A stretch of DNA of 64,000 nt from Nautilus pompilius (GCA_018389105.1 JACATO010000066.1:1-64000); one strand, 5' to 3'; counted from the first letter of the stretch, positions 1-12,002 are shown. The notes: a model not told the origin generated them from the letters alone. Translations and numbers: made by a program.

Positions 1-2149
1 TGCCATAACTAAAAAAAACGTGAGTTTGAACAAAACAGACTTTAGGTTTGAAATCAGCGTGCGAAATACTACACAGTAAGCAAGATAGTGTTCCGGTGGC
101 AAAATCATTGTTGTCCAGTGTTATAGATGTGAGCAGTCAATGTTCAGCAATACGCAGAACCAGGCAGATGCTGACAGCCCATGAACAGGATAACTTTTGA
201 AAAATTGTTGTTATTTGTCTCAATGACCTTCCTGATAATTTATCGAAGAGGTGGTGGTAGTCAGAATAACCATTCTCGTATTCCAGCAATTCCAGCTGAT
301 AGATAAATGACGACTTGTATCGGTGATTTCTAACATTAATTACTTTTGATCCACGGTCTTCTCCCTATATACCAATACCAATCCTTCATCAGAATACTTT
401 CTGAACTGTGGTATATATGAAGTCTATTTTTGAACGGTCTTTCATAATCTGAAGAGAATGCATGTCTTTGCATTCTGGTCAAAATTTCTTCCCGTAGAGT
501 CACTTAAATACTTCTAACACCCTGATCTATGAGCTGAATGGCAAAATCTGCACTTAATGAGACTTTCATCAGGACTGCAACTGCCTGCCACAGGATGGAC
601 CAGTGCAATGTCCATGGAAATTACTTTTATTAGAATATTGTGGATGGCATGAAGTTGGTAAAAAATATGTTCAGTTCACCCATCCACTGCATTCGTTTTG
701 TTACACCACAGCACTGATGTTCACATTTGGAAAACATGATTATCTGATACAGTTAACCTCGTATCTTTCCGCAGCAATGACATGTTCCAACATGTGTCTT
801 TACTCTGCTTCTTTATATAACCACCAAAGGAAGCTGGCAATGAGATCCACCTCTAATGTAGCAATGTGTCTTGTAAACAACACGTGTGCAATTGGAAAAG
901 TCTTGCAATAACGAGGCACTAATGTTATAATGGCATTTCTCTTTTCTTCAACCATCTATTTTTATTTTGTCAGCAACAGATGAAACCAGACTCATTTGGT
1001 TTCCTGACAGATGCATGCAAACAAATGTCCGAAAAGTCATTTGAAATCAACTACAAGACCAGCCAGTGTCCATTGACTATGCGAAACAGCTACAGATCCT
1101 GATTACCTCTTGTAATTGTATTTGTGCAACTTATCAGCTTGACTAGTTTAAGTTGGTTTGCTGTTTGTCTACCAAACATCATCTTATAATATCTGCATTA
1201 TCGTTCCCAAGCAAGACAGGAAACTGAACCCTTAAGGGCCCAAAATCTCAACACACCACCATCTATTAAAACCTTCTCCCTGCTGTCCTTTCAATAATTT
1301 TCAATCTGCAATAAAAGAAGTTCACTTGTGCCAAAGTTTTTGCAGATATGGAAATCAAGAAGAACAACATTCATGTTTTTTTTTAACTTGTATCTGATGA
1401 CATTTTGAAGAATAATAGCAAATTAGCAGAGCAAAATTTTTCCCTGAAATAAAATTGCAACTTGACTTTTTATTTTCTTTTAAATGACCAGCTCTACCAA
1501 CTGGAAATGTTATCAATTTATCATTTTTTCCTGATATTTACCTTATTTTATATTTTTAAAAAGTGGATATTTTAGAACTGCTACATAATAGTAACAAATT
1601 TTGTGAATACCAACATAAATTTGAAGAAACAAAGAGTCACATATTCATGAAAACCTAAACAAAGCAGATGTTTGTAAATTCTGGCATTTATGTGTATTAA
1701 ATTAAATTAGAAAGTTTAATGTTAAACAATATTAATGAACAACGGAAAATGTTAACAGTGAAAGGGCCACCATAAATTTGTTCCAAGTAGAAGAGTTTAA
1801 CTAAAGTGAAAGGGAAACAGAAACATTTCGGCAATAAACAGAATATTATCTTCAGCTTAATAAGACTTAGGTGGAGTGACACAGGGTTCTCTCTTCTTTC
1901 CTGCCTTGTTTTCAGTTTCCATTTATGATGTTAATATTAAGAACTTTTCAGATGGTATTAAAATTTAATCTAAAGCAAATTCCAAATAAAAATCTTTAGA
2001 TGAATCTGAATAATCTAATTGATTAGTCAGTAAAAGTAAAAAGAAGAGAGTTTTGTACTAACAGCGAGTGGGGGGATACAACTAAGCACCAATAATTCAC
2101 CAAACTTTCTTAGGATAGACTACGTTTGTTCTTTTTTTATTAAATTTCT

Positions 2150-3500
2150 CAATGGAAGCAAAAGGTGATATCTCCTCGCGAGCTGTTACTTCGATATATC
2201 GGCCGAGTCGCCTCTCGTAATGCATCGATCAATCGATGGTGAACGAACCGCAATCGCCCCCCACCGATTATAAAGATGAACACTGGCGGTGACAGAGCCG
2301 GTGAAGCTGCTGGTACTGGCAGGGAAAACGAGGAGGGTATTGCGGCGAACACGCTGCCATGTCTCCCGCCGATATATTTCTAAGGCTGGGTGGAGTCAGC
2401 TTTGCCCTGTTTCTGTGCCGGTATAACATCAATACCGATCAGACGGTAGCACACCTGCAGGATGAAGCTGACCTGCTCCTACTCCGCTGTATCCCAGAGC
2501 TCCACCACCGGGTCTTTCCGTGGAAGTGAAGGGAGACAACTGCATCCGAGTAAACAGCCGGTAAACCCCGCACGGCTACTGCCGCTGGCTGGTTCCCAAT
2601 TCCGGAATAGGGATCCGTTAAGATTTTGCTATCAGGGCAGCGAATAATGATGGCGTTACCTAGCAACGGGATTCCGCCATTTAGGCGGCTTTTCGGTAAG
2701 TCTCTGGCCAGCACCGCGTCTCTAAGAGTCTTAGAAATACTCCGACCAGGAACCATTCGGCGTCGTCTGCCTCTTGTCACGATTATTAATTATAATTTCA
2801 GGGAATTCGATGAACGGATAGCAGCTCCTCCCGGACCGTACTTCTGCCAGATTAGGTAGACAGAGACAGTCGTCGGGTGTGGCGTGTGTTTGGTGTAAAG
2901 CACCGGCCATCAATTCCTGTGTGGAACCGACCGCCCGCCGCCGCCTGGACCTTGTTTCTGCGACACTCAGCCCAGGGGAGGAGAGGAACCCGCCCTCCTG
3001 GTCCCGTGGGGAGGGAAGAGGTAATGCTGCTGAATTCCGCCTGTCACAATGGTTCACTACACACCCACTCCCCTCAACTGTAGACTGCGATACCATTTAT
3101 TTCTTCAAAGGTAAATCTCGCCACAAATGAGTTTTGTATGTCACCTGCCAGGTATTCTTCCGCCTTGACTACGGTCTTGCATGGTGCCGTTGGACGATGA
3201 ATGAAGCACAAGGGGCAAGAATGAGCTGTGACCGTGTTAACGGTAAGTACGGATTAAACCACAGGACAAGACAGGTAAAGTGAGAATTCTCTGCGACCAT
3301 GAATGGGGATAGGAACTCGACTGTGGAGACAATATTACCTGATGTAACAATCTTGCTAGAGTTATTCCCCCTGGGTCGCATACATGTCTCTCTTGTAGTT
3401 TCTCCTTATTTTGTGCTAAATATCACCAGTGTTCCAGACGATTCTGGGGATGGCGGTTGGTACATTTTCAAAGCTGAGACGGCAAAGAAAGGAATATAAA
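2150..3500. promoter_or_regulatory. CpG-rich promoter-like core, copy 1
   Basis: This is a GC- and CpG-rich island in otherwise AT-rich DNA. It contains good splice-donor strings on the plus strand, such as GTAAGT after 2693 and at about 3242, and others on the minus strand. Its inverted counterpart at 51250-52600 lies immediately upstream of the SLC16-like coding exons. A bidirectional promoter with several alternative first exons would explain the features. No core promoter element was identified with certainty, and promoter function is an inference. Confidence 0.5.
2359..2529 (+). CDS. Candidate 56-codon ORF in the CpG core, copy 1 (function unknown)
   Basis: The reading frame starts at an ATG (MSPADIFLRL...) and encodes 56 residues with a Leu-rich segment (DEADLLLLRCIPEL) and a PWK end. 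The same frame is kept in all three CpG-rich copies. The two differences I found between this copy and copy 3 are both silent (GTC/GTT and ATC/ATA). A possible donor (GTGAAG) overlaps the last codon, so it could be a first coding exon instead of a whole gene. I do not recognise the protein. It could also be a chance ORF in GC-rich DNA. Confidence 0.35.
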   Translation: MSPADIFLRLGGVSFALFLCRYNINTDQTVAHLQDEADLLLLRCIPELHHRVFPWK

Positions 3501-3598
3501 GTAGGTTGTGGGGCACAGCAGGTGTATTAATCTGTATTTTATTGGACACTTTATTATATTGTCTTCTCTCATTGTCATCTCTCTTGTAATATTCTCAC

Positions 3599-3722
3599 CA
3601 AATCTGTCATGGAAAATAACAGACAGGAAGGATTTCAAAGGAGTCAGCTGACGTCGTGGCAGAGCTGATTCTACACCGACTCTCTGGGGGCGCAGCTGTC
3701 TCTTCAGCGGAGGATCTGACAT
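3599..3722 (-). CDS. Exon-like ORF starting MSDPPLKRQL, copy 1
   Basis: The ATG is followed by 41 codons rich in Arg, Pro and Leu (…LRPQRVG…, …LTPLKSFL…) and ends at a good donor (G|GTGAGA) in phase 1. A possible acceptor further along (…CCGTCTCAG) would continue the frame for about 19 more residues. GC content is higher than in the flanks. The product is unrecognised. The upstream frame is broken in this copy but open in copies 2 and 3. Confidence 0.3.
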
Positions 3723-6700
3723 TTTGCAAAGGTTGTTTTTTTTTATAAGCTCTTTTTATTAAAACAAACTGGGAAGGTGCTGTAAGTGCAGTCTTCTGAA
3801 GTGTCAGACAATACCTGCCTGTAGGGGAGGATCAAGGAGACAGGCTTTCATGTTTCATTTCAATTACTCGCATTCAGTGGAGTGCAGAAACACATCGTGG
3901 ATACATGGCGCAGTGCCGGTGGAAACTGCACAAAGAGCTGGTCTCCTGTGTGAAGGGTCTGCACTATATAGAAGGGTATCTAAAAAAAGGGGCACCGTAT
4001 TCATCATTATTTACATAAATATTTGCATGTACATACAAAGACATTGTTTACTGAAGGTAAATATAAGTACAGAGATCTTGAAAGTAGCATTACCAATGTC
4101 ACAGCATCTCTTGCCAATGTCTATTTGTGCAGCCAGCTAGCATAACATTGAGGATGGAGAAGACTTGACTTTGAGAAAATTGGTATGGAAACTGGTTTTC
4201 TAGTTCCATGGTTATTTGTTGACCAGTCTGCAGACCCTGGTATTGGCATTGTTATTCTATTTTGCTGATATTGTTTGTTTTCGAAATAATAATTTTTTTA
4301 GCAGTTATATTTTTTGTTGTTTGTTTCTCTCCCAAGTGCTTTGAAGGTAAGGGTTTGATGTTATTAAAATTTCATAACAAATGAGTTGTGACCATAGCCA
4401 ACCATATTTTCATCTTCTATGGACTTGATGGAATATTGTGGATTAGCATGGTAGTATTGTGATATTGGCTAGTGTGGTTTGGTTCCTGGCGAATTCTGTC
4501 TGTGTTTTGCATCTAGGTGTTAAAGAAGAAGGTCTTTCTGGCTTTTAATTGTAAGTAGAAGATTTTAAGTAGGTTCCTTCATCGTTGAAGAAGAAATAGC
4601 TGAATGAATGTTAGGGGTTTTATGTCTTAATTAGTGCAAACACAATCACTTTTCTCCCACTGGGAGGCATGTGTAAATACCCTATAAAGTCTCTATCACA
4701 CATCATCATCCATTAAGGACTCTGTGAACTGCAAAGGGTTTCAGTGGTTGGACAAGGGATTGTTGAAGAAAGGAGAAGGACAGTTTGACAAATTTCACTG
4801 TTATCTGTAGTGAGACACCATTAGTTCCTCCATAAGTTACTTACAGACAGGTCTGATCCCAGGTTCATTATGAGCTTGCTTTTCTTCGAAAGCAATAATT
4901 TGTAAAAAGTTGTTTAGGATGACTGAGGATAAAACTGTATTAAACTGAAACAATGTTGCCGTTTTCCTTTGTCACTGAACTCAGTTTTGTGCAATGTTCA
5001 GAAACATTGTTCATTGTCATCGTCCTGCAGACAGATTAAGAGTTCACAAGCAGAAAACCAGCCACAAACACATCAGGATAAAGAGACCAGTTGTTTCATT
5101 TGATAAGTTTTAAAAAACTTTATTTTCTTTAACAGTTCAAATAAAATTTACATAAATTATTGAACTTCTGTCACAATAGAAACAACAACAAAGACATAGA
5201 TGCTTCAAAAGTGAAAAAGAAATGAAAATTATTCTGTAGTGTAAAGTGAAACGTGAAAAATAACTGATAATGCTAAGCTGCTGTTTTGAATTTGTTAGTG
5301 AGGTTGTAGGAATCTACTTAAATTTGCCTTCATTATATTAACAAATACATAAAGTCAGAATATGTTTAGAAAAGAAACCCTTTCCTTAGTTTTATTTAAT
5401 TAATGCCTTTCTGTTAACACAATGGCCTTTCCTCTAAACTTCACTGCATGGCTAACATTGTGTAGAAATATCTTCCAGTTGACAAACCTGTCTGGCTTCC
5501 TTCCCAAGGAAGATGTAGCAAATGTCTCTGATTACTTTAAATCCAAAACACTTGGGCTCTATCATGCATTTATGAGCACAGGATATTGGAGCCCCAATGT
5601 TGATAACCTTAAAACCTCCATCCATCATCCAGACATCGTGAATTCGACAAAACGGGCACATCACCATTCATGATGGTGGCCTGTGGCGCTGAAAAACCTG
5701 AAAATAAATCATTCTGATCAATTAATATGGTAAAAATGCAGATGAAATGGAAACCTAAAGCTGCTACTTGAGATTTGTCAAAACCTCTAAAGGTAGAATA
5801 ATTGTAGTATTTAAACAGGTAAACATGATATGGTCGTTCTTGACTTGTCATACCTGCAGATAATTAATATAATGGCAGGTTGATGTTTCACTTTTATTTA
5901 CAAATTCGTCAGTTTGTTGTCCACTATATCAATTATAATTGTACTTGGTCACAGTATTTACAACCAATTATTGGCAGACTATTCCAATTAATCAGAACAC
6001 AACTAAATAGGTATAATACTGTTCATTGCTGTTTTTCTTGATGATCAAAATTCCTTCAGATATCTGATGTATCTTGATTCTCAATCAGAAAGTAAAATGG
6101 CTACCACTTCCTTCAAATGATGATGATACAGTATTAAAGCCTTAATTAAGGAACCTAATTCAATAAGTTGTAATAACAAAAACGAATTAAGATGACAAAG
6201 AAACATGCTACAACTATTAAATTAAATAAATAATTAATAAAGACCATTGAAAAAGATAAACCACCTATTTGTGTTTTAGTGATTTTAGATATAATGAGCA
6301 GACAGTCATCCTAGAACCTGGCAGGTGCTGGCAGCCCATGAGAAGGCTTGTTTTTCTTTTAATCCTTATGATTTGTCTCAAAGACCATCCTGATAATTTT
6401 ATCCAAGAGGCTGAGTGAGGTAAGCACAATAATCTGTCATTTGTGAGCCATTCCTGCAATCTCAGCTGATAGATAAATGATGAGTTGCCTGAGAGATGAC
6501 TTTCATCAATTACTTTGACCTATGCTGTCTTTTCTCTGCACACCAATTCTTTAGCAGAGTAGATGGATGTCCTAATTTCCAGGCCTAGACTTTAATATAG
6601 ATGGAATCTATTATTGGAGGATCATTTATAATCTGTATGAAGAAAATGCTTATTTTACTGCAGTATGGTCCAAAATTGTTTCCATAAGATCAGTTGAATA

Positions 6701-6758
6701 TCTCTAACACCCGGATCTATGGACTGAAGAGGAAAATCAGCCACTATCAAGACTTTCA

Positions 6759-6908
6759 TCAGAACTTGAAATATCTGGCTTTGGATGGGCCGGTGCAGTG
6801 TCCATTAAAATTGATTTTATTGGTGGATTGTGATGGCATGAAGTTGGTAAAGATGTTCACTTCTCCCATGCACCAGGTAGATTTTGTTACAACAGAGCAA
6901 ACATGGAA
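6759..6908 (-). other. Possible hidden exon in the E-type block (arm 1)
   Basis: This is the minus-strand equivalent of 38367-38516. It encodes 49 residues with three Cys, ending HCTGPSKARYFKF before a TGA. The stop is also present at the equivalent place in 1-920 and 8203-9115, although those copies carry an upstream frameshift. The ending recalls the last strand of a galactose-binding lectin fold, but the match is too short to assign. Confidence 0.2.
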
Positions 6909-7070
6909 CTAAGCCTAGAGACAGCTGATAAAAGGGCTGGCTTGGTAACTTGAAGAATTTACAAGCTAAATTTTTTTATATTCAACTAAGGTTGATATAA
7001 ATTTATGTTTTAAGTATTGTCAAAACTGTGAAGACATCTAAAAGAGGCCAATATGCAAAATATCAGAAAG

Positions 7071-7104
7071 TCTGTCTGTCTGTCTGTGTGTGTGTGTGTG
7101 TGTA
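7071..7104. repeat. TCTG/TG microsatellite
   Basis: TCTG units run into a TG run. The inverted arm at about 38162-38207 holds the complementary CA/GA-rich tract with a different length and composition, which shows independent slippage since duplication. Confidence 0.9.
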
Positions 7105-7802
7105 TTTTCACTATGCACAAAATAGGCTTGCAAGCAATACCTGAGTACACAGTTAACTACTAATGAAGTTACCTTCTGGACTTTTCAGTTTATTTTATTA
7201 TTTCTGCAACCTGACACCCAAAGTGTAATGAGTTCAGAAGGTCTAAGGGTTTTAAAAAGTCGTCTGACAAGTTATAGCTGTTTTCTTGTCCCATATATGA
7301 TATTACAGACAAACCAGGGTAGATGATGTTAATATTACTCTTGGTGGCCAAGATGTTGCTGGTGTCCATTTCTCTCTATTTCTATGGCCATGGAGAAAGA
7401 AATGCTGTCAGCAGAGACAGTAAAGTTGACAGCTGGGAAGGGGGAGGGGTAGGTAAAATATCTTTATTTGCATACAGCCATTGTAGTTACTTAAGGAAAT
7501 AATATTTTGTCTTAAGTGTGAATTAAATGTATTCATTATTTCATGGGTTTGTTTTTTTTTTTGGATATTTCCTCAATTTGTAGAATGTCATCTATAAATA
7601 CTCACTGTCTGCATAATAATCAACTTCTTGAAAACCATTGTTAGTCTTGGTATAAACAGACAAAACCAAGAGTTTCACATTGTTCGTAAACACCAGCAGG
7701 AACTCTCAGGTGCTCCATTTATCACCATTACTGTAAGGCTTCAGTGGGAACTGAATTATTCGCTAATTGTCGTCTAAGTACTTGACAATTTTCATAAGTC
7801 GA

Positions 7803-8202
7803 GTTTGATATGAAGTGGTGGAAGGTAGACATTCTGATGGTCTACCAATGGCATATGATGCACATTGTACCTGCCAACTATAGGTTCCTGTCGCATAGGC
7901 CAGTCTTTTTGTGTGTAATGGTTGGCATCATCACAGTTGTTTCAAAGACACAAAAAACACGTTTTGTGTACCCTAGCTGCAATCTGAGGAGGAGAAAAAT
8001 AACTTTGAGATCACCACAAATTTTCCATTTATGATCCGAATAACTTGTCACTTTCAAAAGAAGTTCCATTGACTCATATATGTCTTTCAAACCAACTGCA
8101 TGAGCTATAGGAACTGAAGGTTTTTGGTTACCATGATGTAACAGCACAGCTTTAAGGCTTAGTTTGCTATAGTCTGTGAATAACTTCCATTCATCAGTCA
8201 CA
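7803..8202 (-). pseudogene. Fragment of a multicopy, probably transposon-borne ORF
   Basis: The minus-strand frame from 8201 reads WKLFTDYSKLSLKAVLLHHG, then a segment with PIAHAVGLK and KICGDLKV, and then LQLGYTK. After a frameshift it continues as LPPLHIKLDL near 7805-7843. I recall this order from a protein family found in many copies in arthropod, hydra and mollusc genomes and thought to be mobile-element derived. The fragment stops at the boundary of tandem copy 2, lies just upstream of pseudogene A exon 3 and lacks the Cys pair I expect after GYTK. Confidence 0.5.
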
Positions 8203-10433
8203 TGCCATAACTAAAAAAAACGTGAGTTTGAACAAAACAGACTTTAGGTTTGAAATCAGCGTGCGAAATACTACACAGTAAGCAAGATAGTGTTCCGGTG
8301 GCAAAATCATTGTTTCCAGTGTTATAGATGTGAGCAGTCAATGTTCAGCAATACGCAGAACCAGGCAGATGCTGACAGCCCATGAACAGGATAACTTTTG
8401 AAAAATTGTTGTTATTTGTCTCAATGACCTTCCTGATAATTTATCGAAGAGGTGGTGGTAGTCAGAATAACCATTCTCGTATTCCAGCAATTCCAGCTGA
8501 TAGATAAATGACGACTTGTATCGGTGATTTCTAACATTAATTACTTTTGATCCACGGTCTTCTCCCTATATACCAATCCTTCATCAGAATACTTTCTGAA
8601 CTGTGGTATATATGAAGTCTATTTTTGAACGGTCTTTCATAATCTGAAGAGAATGCATGTCTTTGCATTCTGGTCAAAATTTCTTCCCGTAGAGTCACTT
8701 AAATACTTCTAACACCCTGATCTATGAGCTGAATGGCAAAATCTGCACTTAATGAGACTTTCATCAGGACTGCAACTGCCTGCCACAGGATGGACCAGTG
8801 CAATGTCCATGGAAATTACTTTTATTAGAATATTGTGGATGGCATGAAGTTGGTAAAAAATATGTTCAGTTCACCCATCCACTGCATTCGTTTTGTTACA
8901 CCACAGCACTGATGTTCACATTTGGAAAACATGATTATCTGATACAGTTAACCTCGTATCTTTCCGCAGCAATGACATGTTCCAACATGTGTCTTTACTC
9001 TGCTTCTTTATATAACCACCAAAGGAAGCTGGCAATGAGATCCACCTCTAATGTAGCAATGTGTCTTGTAAACAACACGTGTGCAATTGGAAAAGTCTTG
9101 CAATAACGAGGCACTAATGTTATAATGGCATTTCTCTTTTCTTCAACCATCTATTTTTATTTTGTCAGCAACAGATGAAACCAGACTCATTTGGTTTCCT
9201 GACAGATGCATGCAAACAAATGTCCGAAAAGTCATTTGAAATCAATCAACAAGAGACCAGCCAGTGTCCATTGACTATGCGAAACAGCTACAGATCCTGA
9301 TTACCTCTTGTAATTGTATTTGTGCAACTTATCAGCTTGACTAGTTTAAGTTGGTTTGCTGTTTGTCTACCAAACATCATCTTATAATATCTGCATTATC
9401 GTTCCCTCTGCCATATATTTGGTATCATCTAAAACTTTTATAATATTGGTAAAGACTCCAGCAGCATCATCATCATTTATATATGCATCTAAAAAGCAAG
9501 ACAGGAAACTGAACCCTTAAGGGCCCAAAATCTCAACACACCACCATCTATTAAAACCTTCTCCCTGCTGTCCTTTCAATAATTTTCAATCTGCAATAAA
9601 AGAAGTTCACTTGTGCCAAAGTTTTTGCAGATATGGAAATCAAGAAGAACAACATTCATGTTTTTTTTTAACTTGTATCTGATGACATTTTGAAGAATAA
9701 TAGCAAATTAGCAGAGCAAAATTTTTCCATGAAATAAAATTGCAACTTGACTTTTTATTTTCTTTTAAATGACCAGCTCTACCAACTGGAAATGTTATCA
9801 ATTTATCATTTTTTCCTGATATTTACCTTATTTTATATTTTTAAAAAGTGGATATTTTAGAACTGCTACATAATAGTAACAAATTTTGTGAATACCAACA
9901 TAAATTTGAAGAAACAAAGAGTCACATATTCATGAAAACCTAAACAAAGCAGATGTTTGTAAATTCTGGCATTTATGTGTATTAAATTAAATTAGAAAGT
10001 TTAATGTTAAACAATATTAATGAACAACGGAAAATGTTAACAGTGAAAGGGCCACCATAAATTTGTTCCAAGTAGAAGAGTTTAATTTGAGTGAAAGGGA
10101 AACAGAAACATTTGGCAATAAACAGAATATTATCTTCAGCTTAATAAGACTTAGGTGGAGTGACACAGGGTTCTCTCTTCTTTCCTGCCTTGTTTTCAGT
10201 TTCCATTTATGATGTTAATATTAAGAACTTTTCAGATGGTATTAAAATTTAATCTAAAGCAAATTCCAAATAAAAATCTTTAGATGAATCTGAATAATCT
10301 AATTGATTAGTCAGTAAAAGTAAAAAGAAGAGAGTTTTGTACTAACAGCGAGTGGGGGGATACAACTAAGCACCAATAATTCACCAAACTTTCTTAGGAT
10401 AGACTACGTTTGTTCTTTTTTTATTAAATTTCT

Positions 10434-11780
10434 CAATGGAAGCAAAAGGTGATATCTCCTCGCGAGCTGTTACTTCGATATATCGGCCGAGTCGCCTCTC
10501 GTAATGCATCGATCAATCGATGGTGAACGAACCGCAATCGCCCCCCACCGATTATAAAGATGAACACTGGCGGTGACAGAGCCGGTGAAGCTGCTGGTAC
10601 TGGCAGGGAAAACGAGGAGGGTATTGCGGCGAACACGCTGCCATGTCTCCCGCCGATATATTTCTAAGGCTGGGTGGAGTCAGCTTTGCCCTGTTTCTGT
10701 GCCGGTATAACATCAATACCGATCAGACGGTAGCACACCTGCAGGATGAAGCTGACCTGCTCCTACTCCGCTGTATCCCAGAGCTCCACCACCGGGTCTT
10801 TCCGTGGAAGTGAAGGGAGACAACTGCATCCGAGTAAACAGCCGGTAAACCCCGCACGGCTACTGCCGCTGGCTGGTTCCCAATTCCGGAATAGGGATCC
10901 GTTAAGATTTTGCTATCAGGGCAGCGAATAATGATGGCGTTACCTAGCAACGGGATTCCGCCATTTAGGCGGCTTTTCGGTAAGTCTCTGGCCAGCACCG
11001 CGTCTCTAAGAGTCTTAGAAATACTCCGACCAGGAACCATTCGGCGTCGTCTGCCTCTTGTCACGATTATTAATTATAATTTCAGGGAATTCGATGAACG
11101 GATAGCAGCTCCCTCCCGGACCGTACTTCTGCCAGATTAGGTAGACAGAGACAGTCGTCGGGTGTGGCGTGTGTTTGGTGTAAAGCACCGGCCATCAATT
11201 CCTGTGTGGAACCGACCGCCGCCGCCGCCTGGACTTTTTTCTGCGACACTCAGCCCAGGGGAGAGGAACCCGCCCTCCTGGTCCTGTGGGGAGGGAAGAG
11301 GTAATGCTGCTGAATTCCGCCTGTCACAATGGTTCACTACACACCCACTCCCCTCAACTGTAGACTGCGATACCATTTATTTCTTCAAAGGTAAATCTCG
11401 CCACAAATGAGTTTTGTATGTCACCTGCCAGGTATTCTTCCGCCTTGACTACGGTCTTGCATGGTGCCGTTGGACGATGAATGAAGCACAAGGGGCAAGA
11501 ATGAGCTGTGACCGTGTTAACGGTAAGTACGGATTAAACCACAGGACAAGACAGGTAAAGTGAGAATTCTCTGCGACCATGAATGGGGATAGGAACTCGA
11601 CTGTGGAGACAATATTACCTGATGTAACAATCTTGCTAGAGTTATTCCCCCTGGGTCGCATACATGTCTCTCTTGTAGTTTCTCCTTATTTTGTGCTAAA
11701 TATCACCAGTGTTCCAGACGATTCTGGGGATGGCGGTTGGTACATTTTCAAAGCTGAGACGGCAAAGAAAGGAATATAAA
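10434..11780. promoter_or_regulatory. CpG-rich promoter-like core, copy 2
   Basis: This is a near-identical copy of 2150-3500, with small length changes in the GCC-rich part near 11217-11275. Unlike copy 3 it has no transporter exon beside it: the equivalent of 52611-54082 is replaced by about 240 bp. If it is an active promoter, it has lost its original target gene. Confidence 0.5.
10643..10813 (+). CDS. Candidate 56-codon ORF in the CpG core, copy 2
   Basis: This is the same frame and length as 2359-2529, starting MSPADIFLRL and ending FPWK-stop, within the second CpG core. It is intact. The coding interpretation rests only on conservation between copies. Confidence 0.33.
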   Translation: MSPADIFLRLGGVSFALFLCRYNINTDQTVAHLQDEADLLLLRCIPELHHRVFPWK

Positions 11781-11878
11781 GTAGGTTGTGGGGCACAGCA
11801 GGTGTATTAATCTGTATTTTATTGGACACTTTATTATATTGTCTTCTCTCATTGTCATCTCTCTTGTAATATTCTCAC

Positions 11879-12002
11879 CAAATCTGTCATGGAAAATAAC
11901 AGACAGGAAGGATTTCAAAGGAGTCAGCTGACGTCGTGGCAGAGCTGATTCTACACCGACTCTCTGGGGGCGCAGCTGTCTCTTCAGCGGAGGATCTGAC
12001 AT
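11879..12002 (-). CDS. Exon-like ORF starting MSDPPLKRQL, copy 2
   Basis: This is the copy-2 version of 3599-3722, with the same phase-1 GTGAGA donor. The frame is also open upstream to an ATG at 12116, which would add 38 residues. The function is unknown, and the evidence is the ATG, the donor and preservation in three copies. Confidence 0.3.

Larger units (their letters stand above)
1..5764. repeat. Segmental duplication, tandem copy 1
   Basis: This block is repeated almost base for base at 8203-14048. From its right end leftwards it holds a PAN exon and its downstream region (about 5700-4140), an exon-like ORF (3599-3722, minus), a CpG-rich core (2150-3500), a piece homologous to intron 1 of the transporter gene (about 1130-1915) and a left block (about 130-920). 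That left block is itself a diverged relative of 6265-6930. Copy 1 lacks an 89-bp stretch that copy 2 has at about 9408-9496. The left limit is unknown because the window starts inside the repeat. Homology to copy 2 stops abruptly at about 5764. Confidence 0.93.
5452..7750 (-). pseudogene. Gene A: chimeric broken member of the galactose-binding-like/PAN family
   Basis: Two exons are visible on the minus strand. Exon 3 of the family (7606-7750, 145 nt, intact splice sites) has an in-frame TGA at codon 15, where intact paralogues have TTC. The PAN exon (5452-5697) has one extra A in the run at 5649-5652 compared with copy 2. This shifts the frame early in the domain, although the rest of the PAN frame is open. 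The homology breakpoint at about 5765 lies between the two exons: the exon-3 side matches the E unit (37490-39505), the PAN side matches copy 2. Signal-peptide and exon-2 sequences were not found, so the gene is a non-functional fusion. Confidence 0.8.
5766..7790. repeat. E-type unit, arm 1 of a near-identical inverted repeat
   Basis: The reverse complement matches 37490-39505 along about 2 kb with few differences. These include microsatellite length near 7071-7104 and an extra GA pair near 37890. It contains the TGA-bearing exon 3, a TG microsatellite and a block (6265-6930) that is also related to 130-920. In A the unit is cut at about 5765. In E the natural sequence continues into 39505-40260. 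Confidence 0.9.

Noticed and set aside
603-911. 102-codon ORF, identical at 8798-9106
   Set aside because: It lies in the duplicated E-type block on the strand opposite to the only plausible coding frame. The related block at 6694-6912 does not preserve it as a protein, and no domain is visible.
2439-2780. 113-codon Arg/Ser-rich ORF on the minus strand of the CpG core, repeated at 10723 and 51972
   Set aside because: It has low complexity, overlaps other frames, and GC-rich DNA with few stops explains its length. The differences between copies are not biased toward silent sites as far as I could see.
3151-3242. Exon-like frame VFFRLDYGLAWCRW… between a CAG acceptor and a GTAAGT donor in the core
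   Set aside because: No upstream exon fits in phase: the nearest one ends in a different phase or has a stop. The decayed copy at 32006 is frameshifted. Kept only as a note on donor sites.
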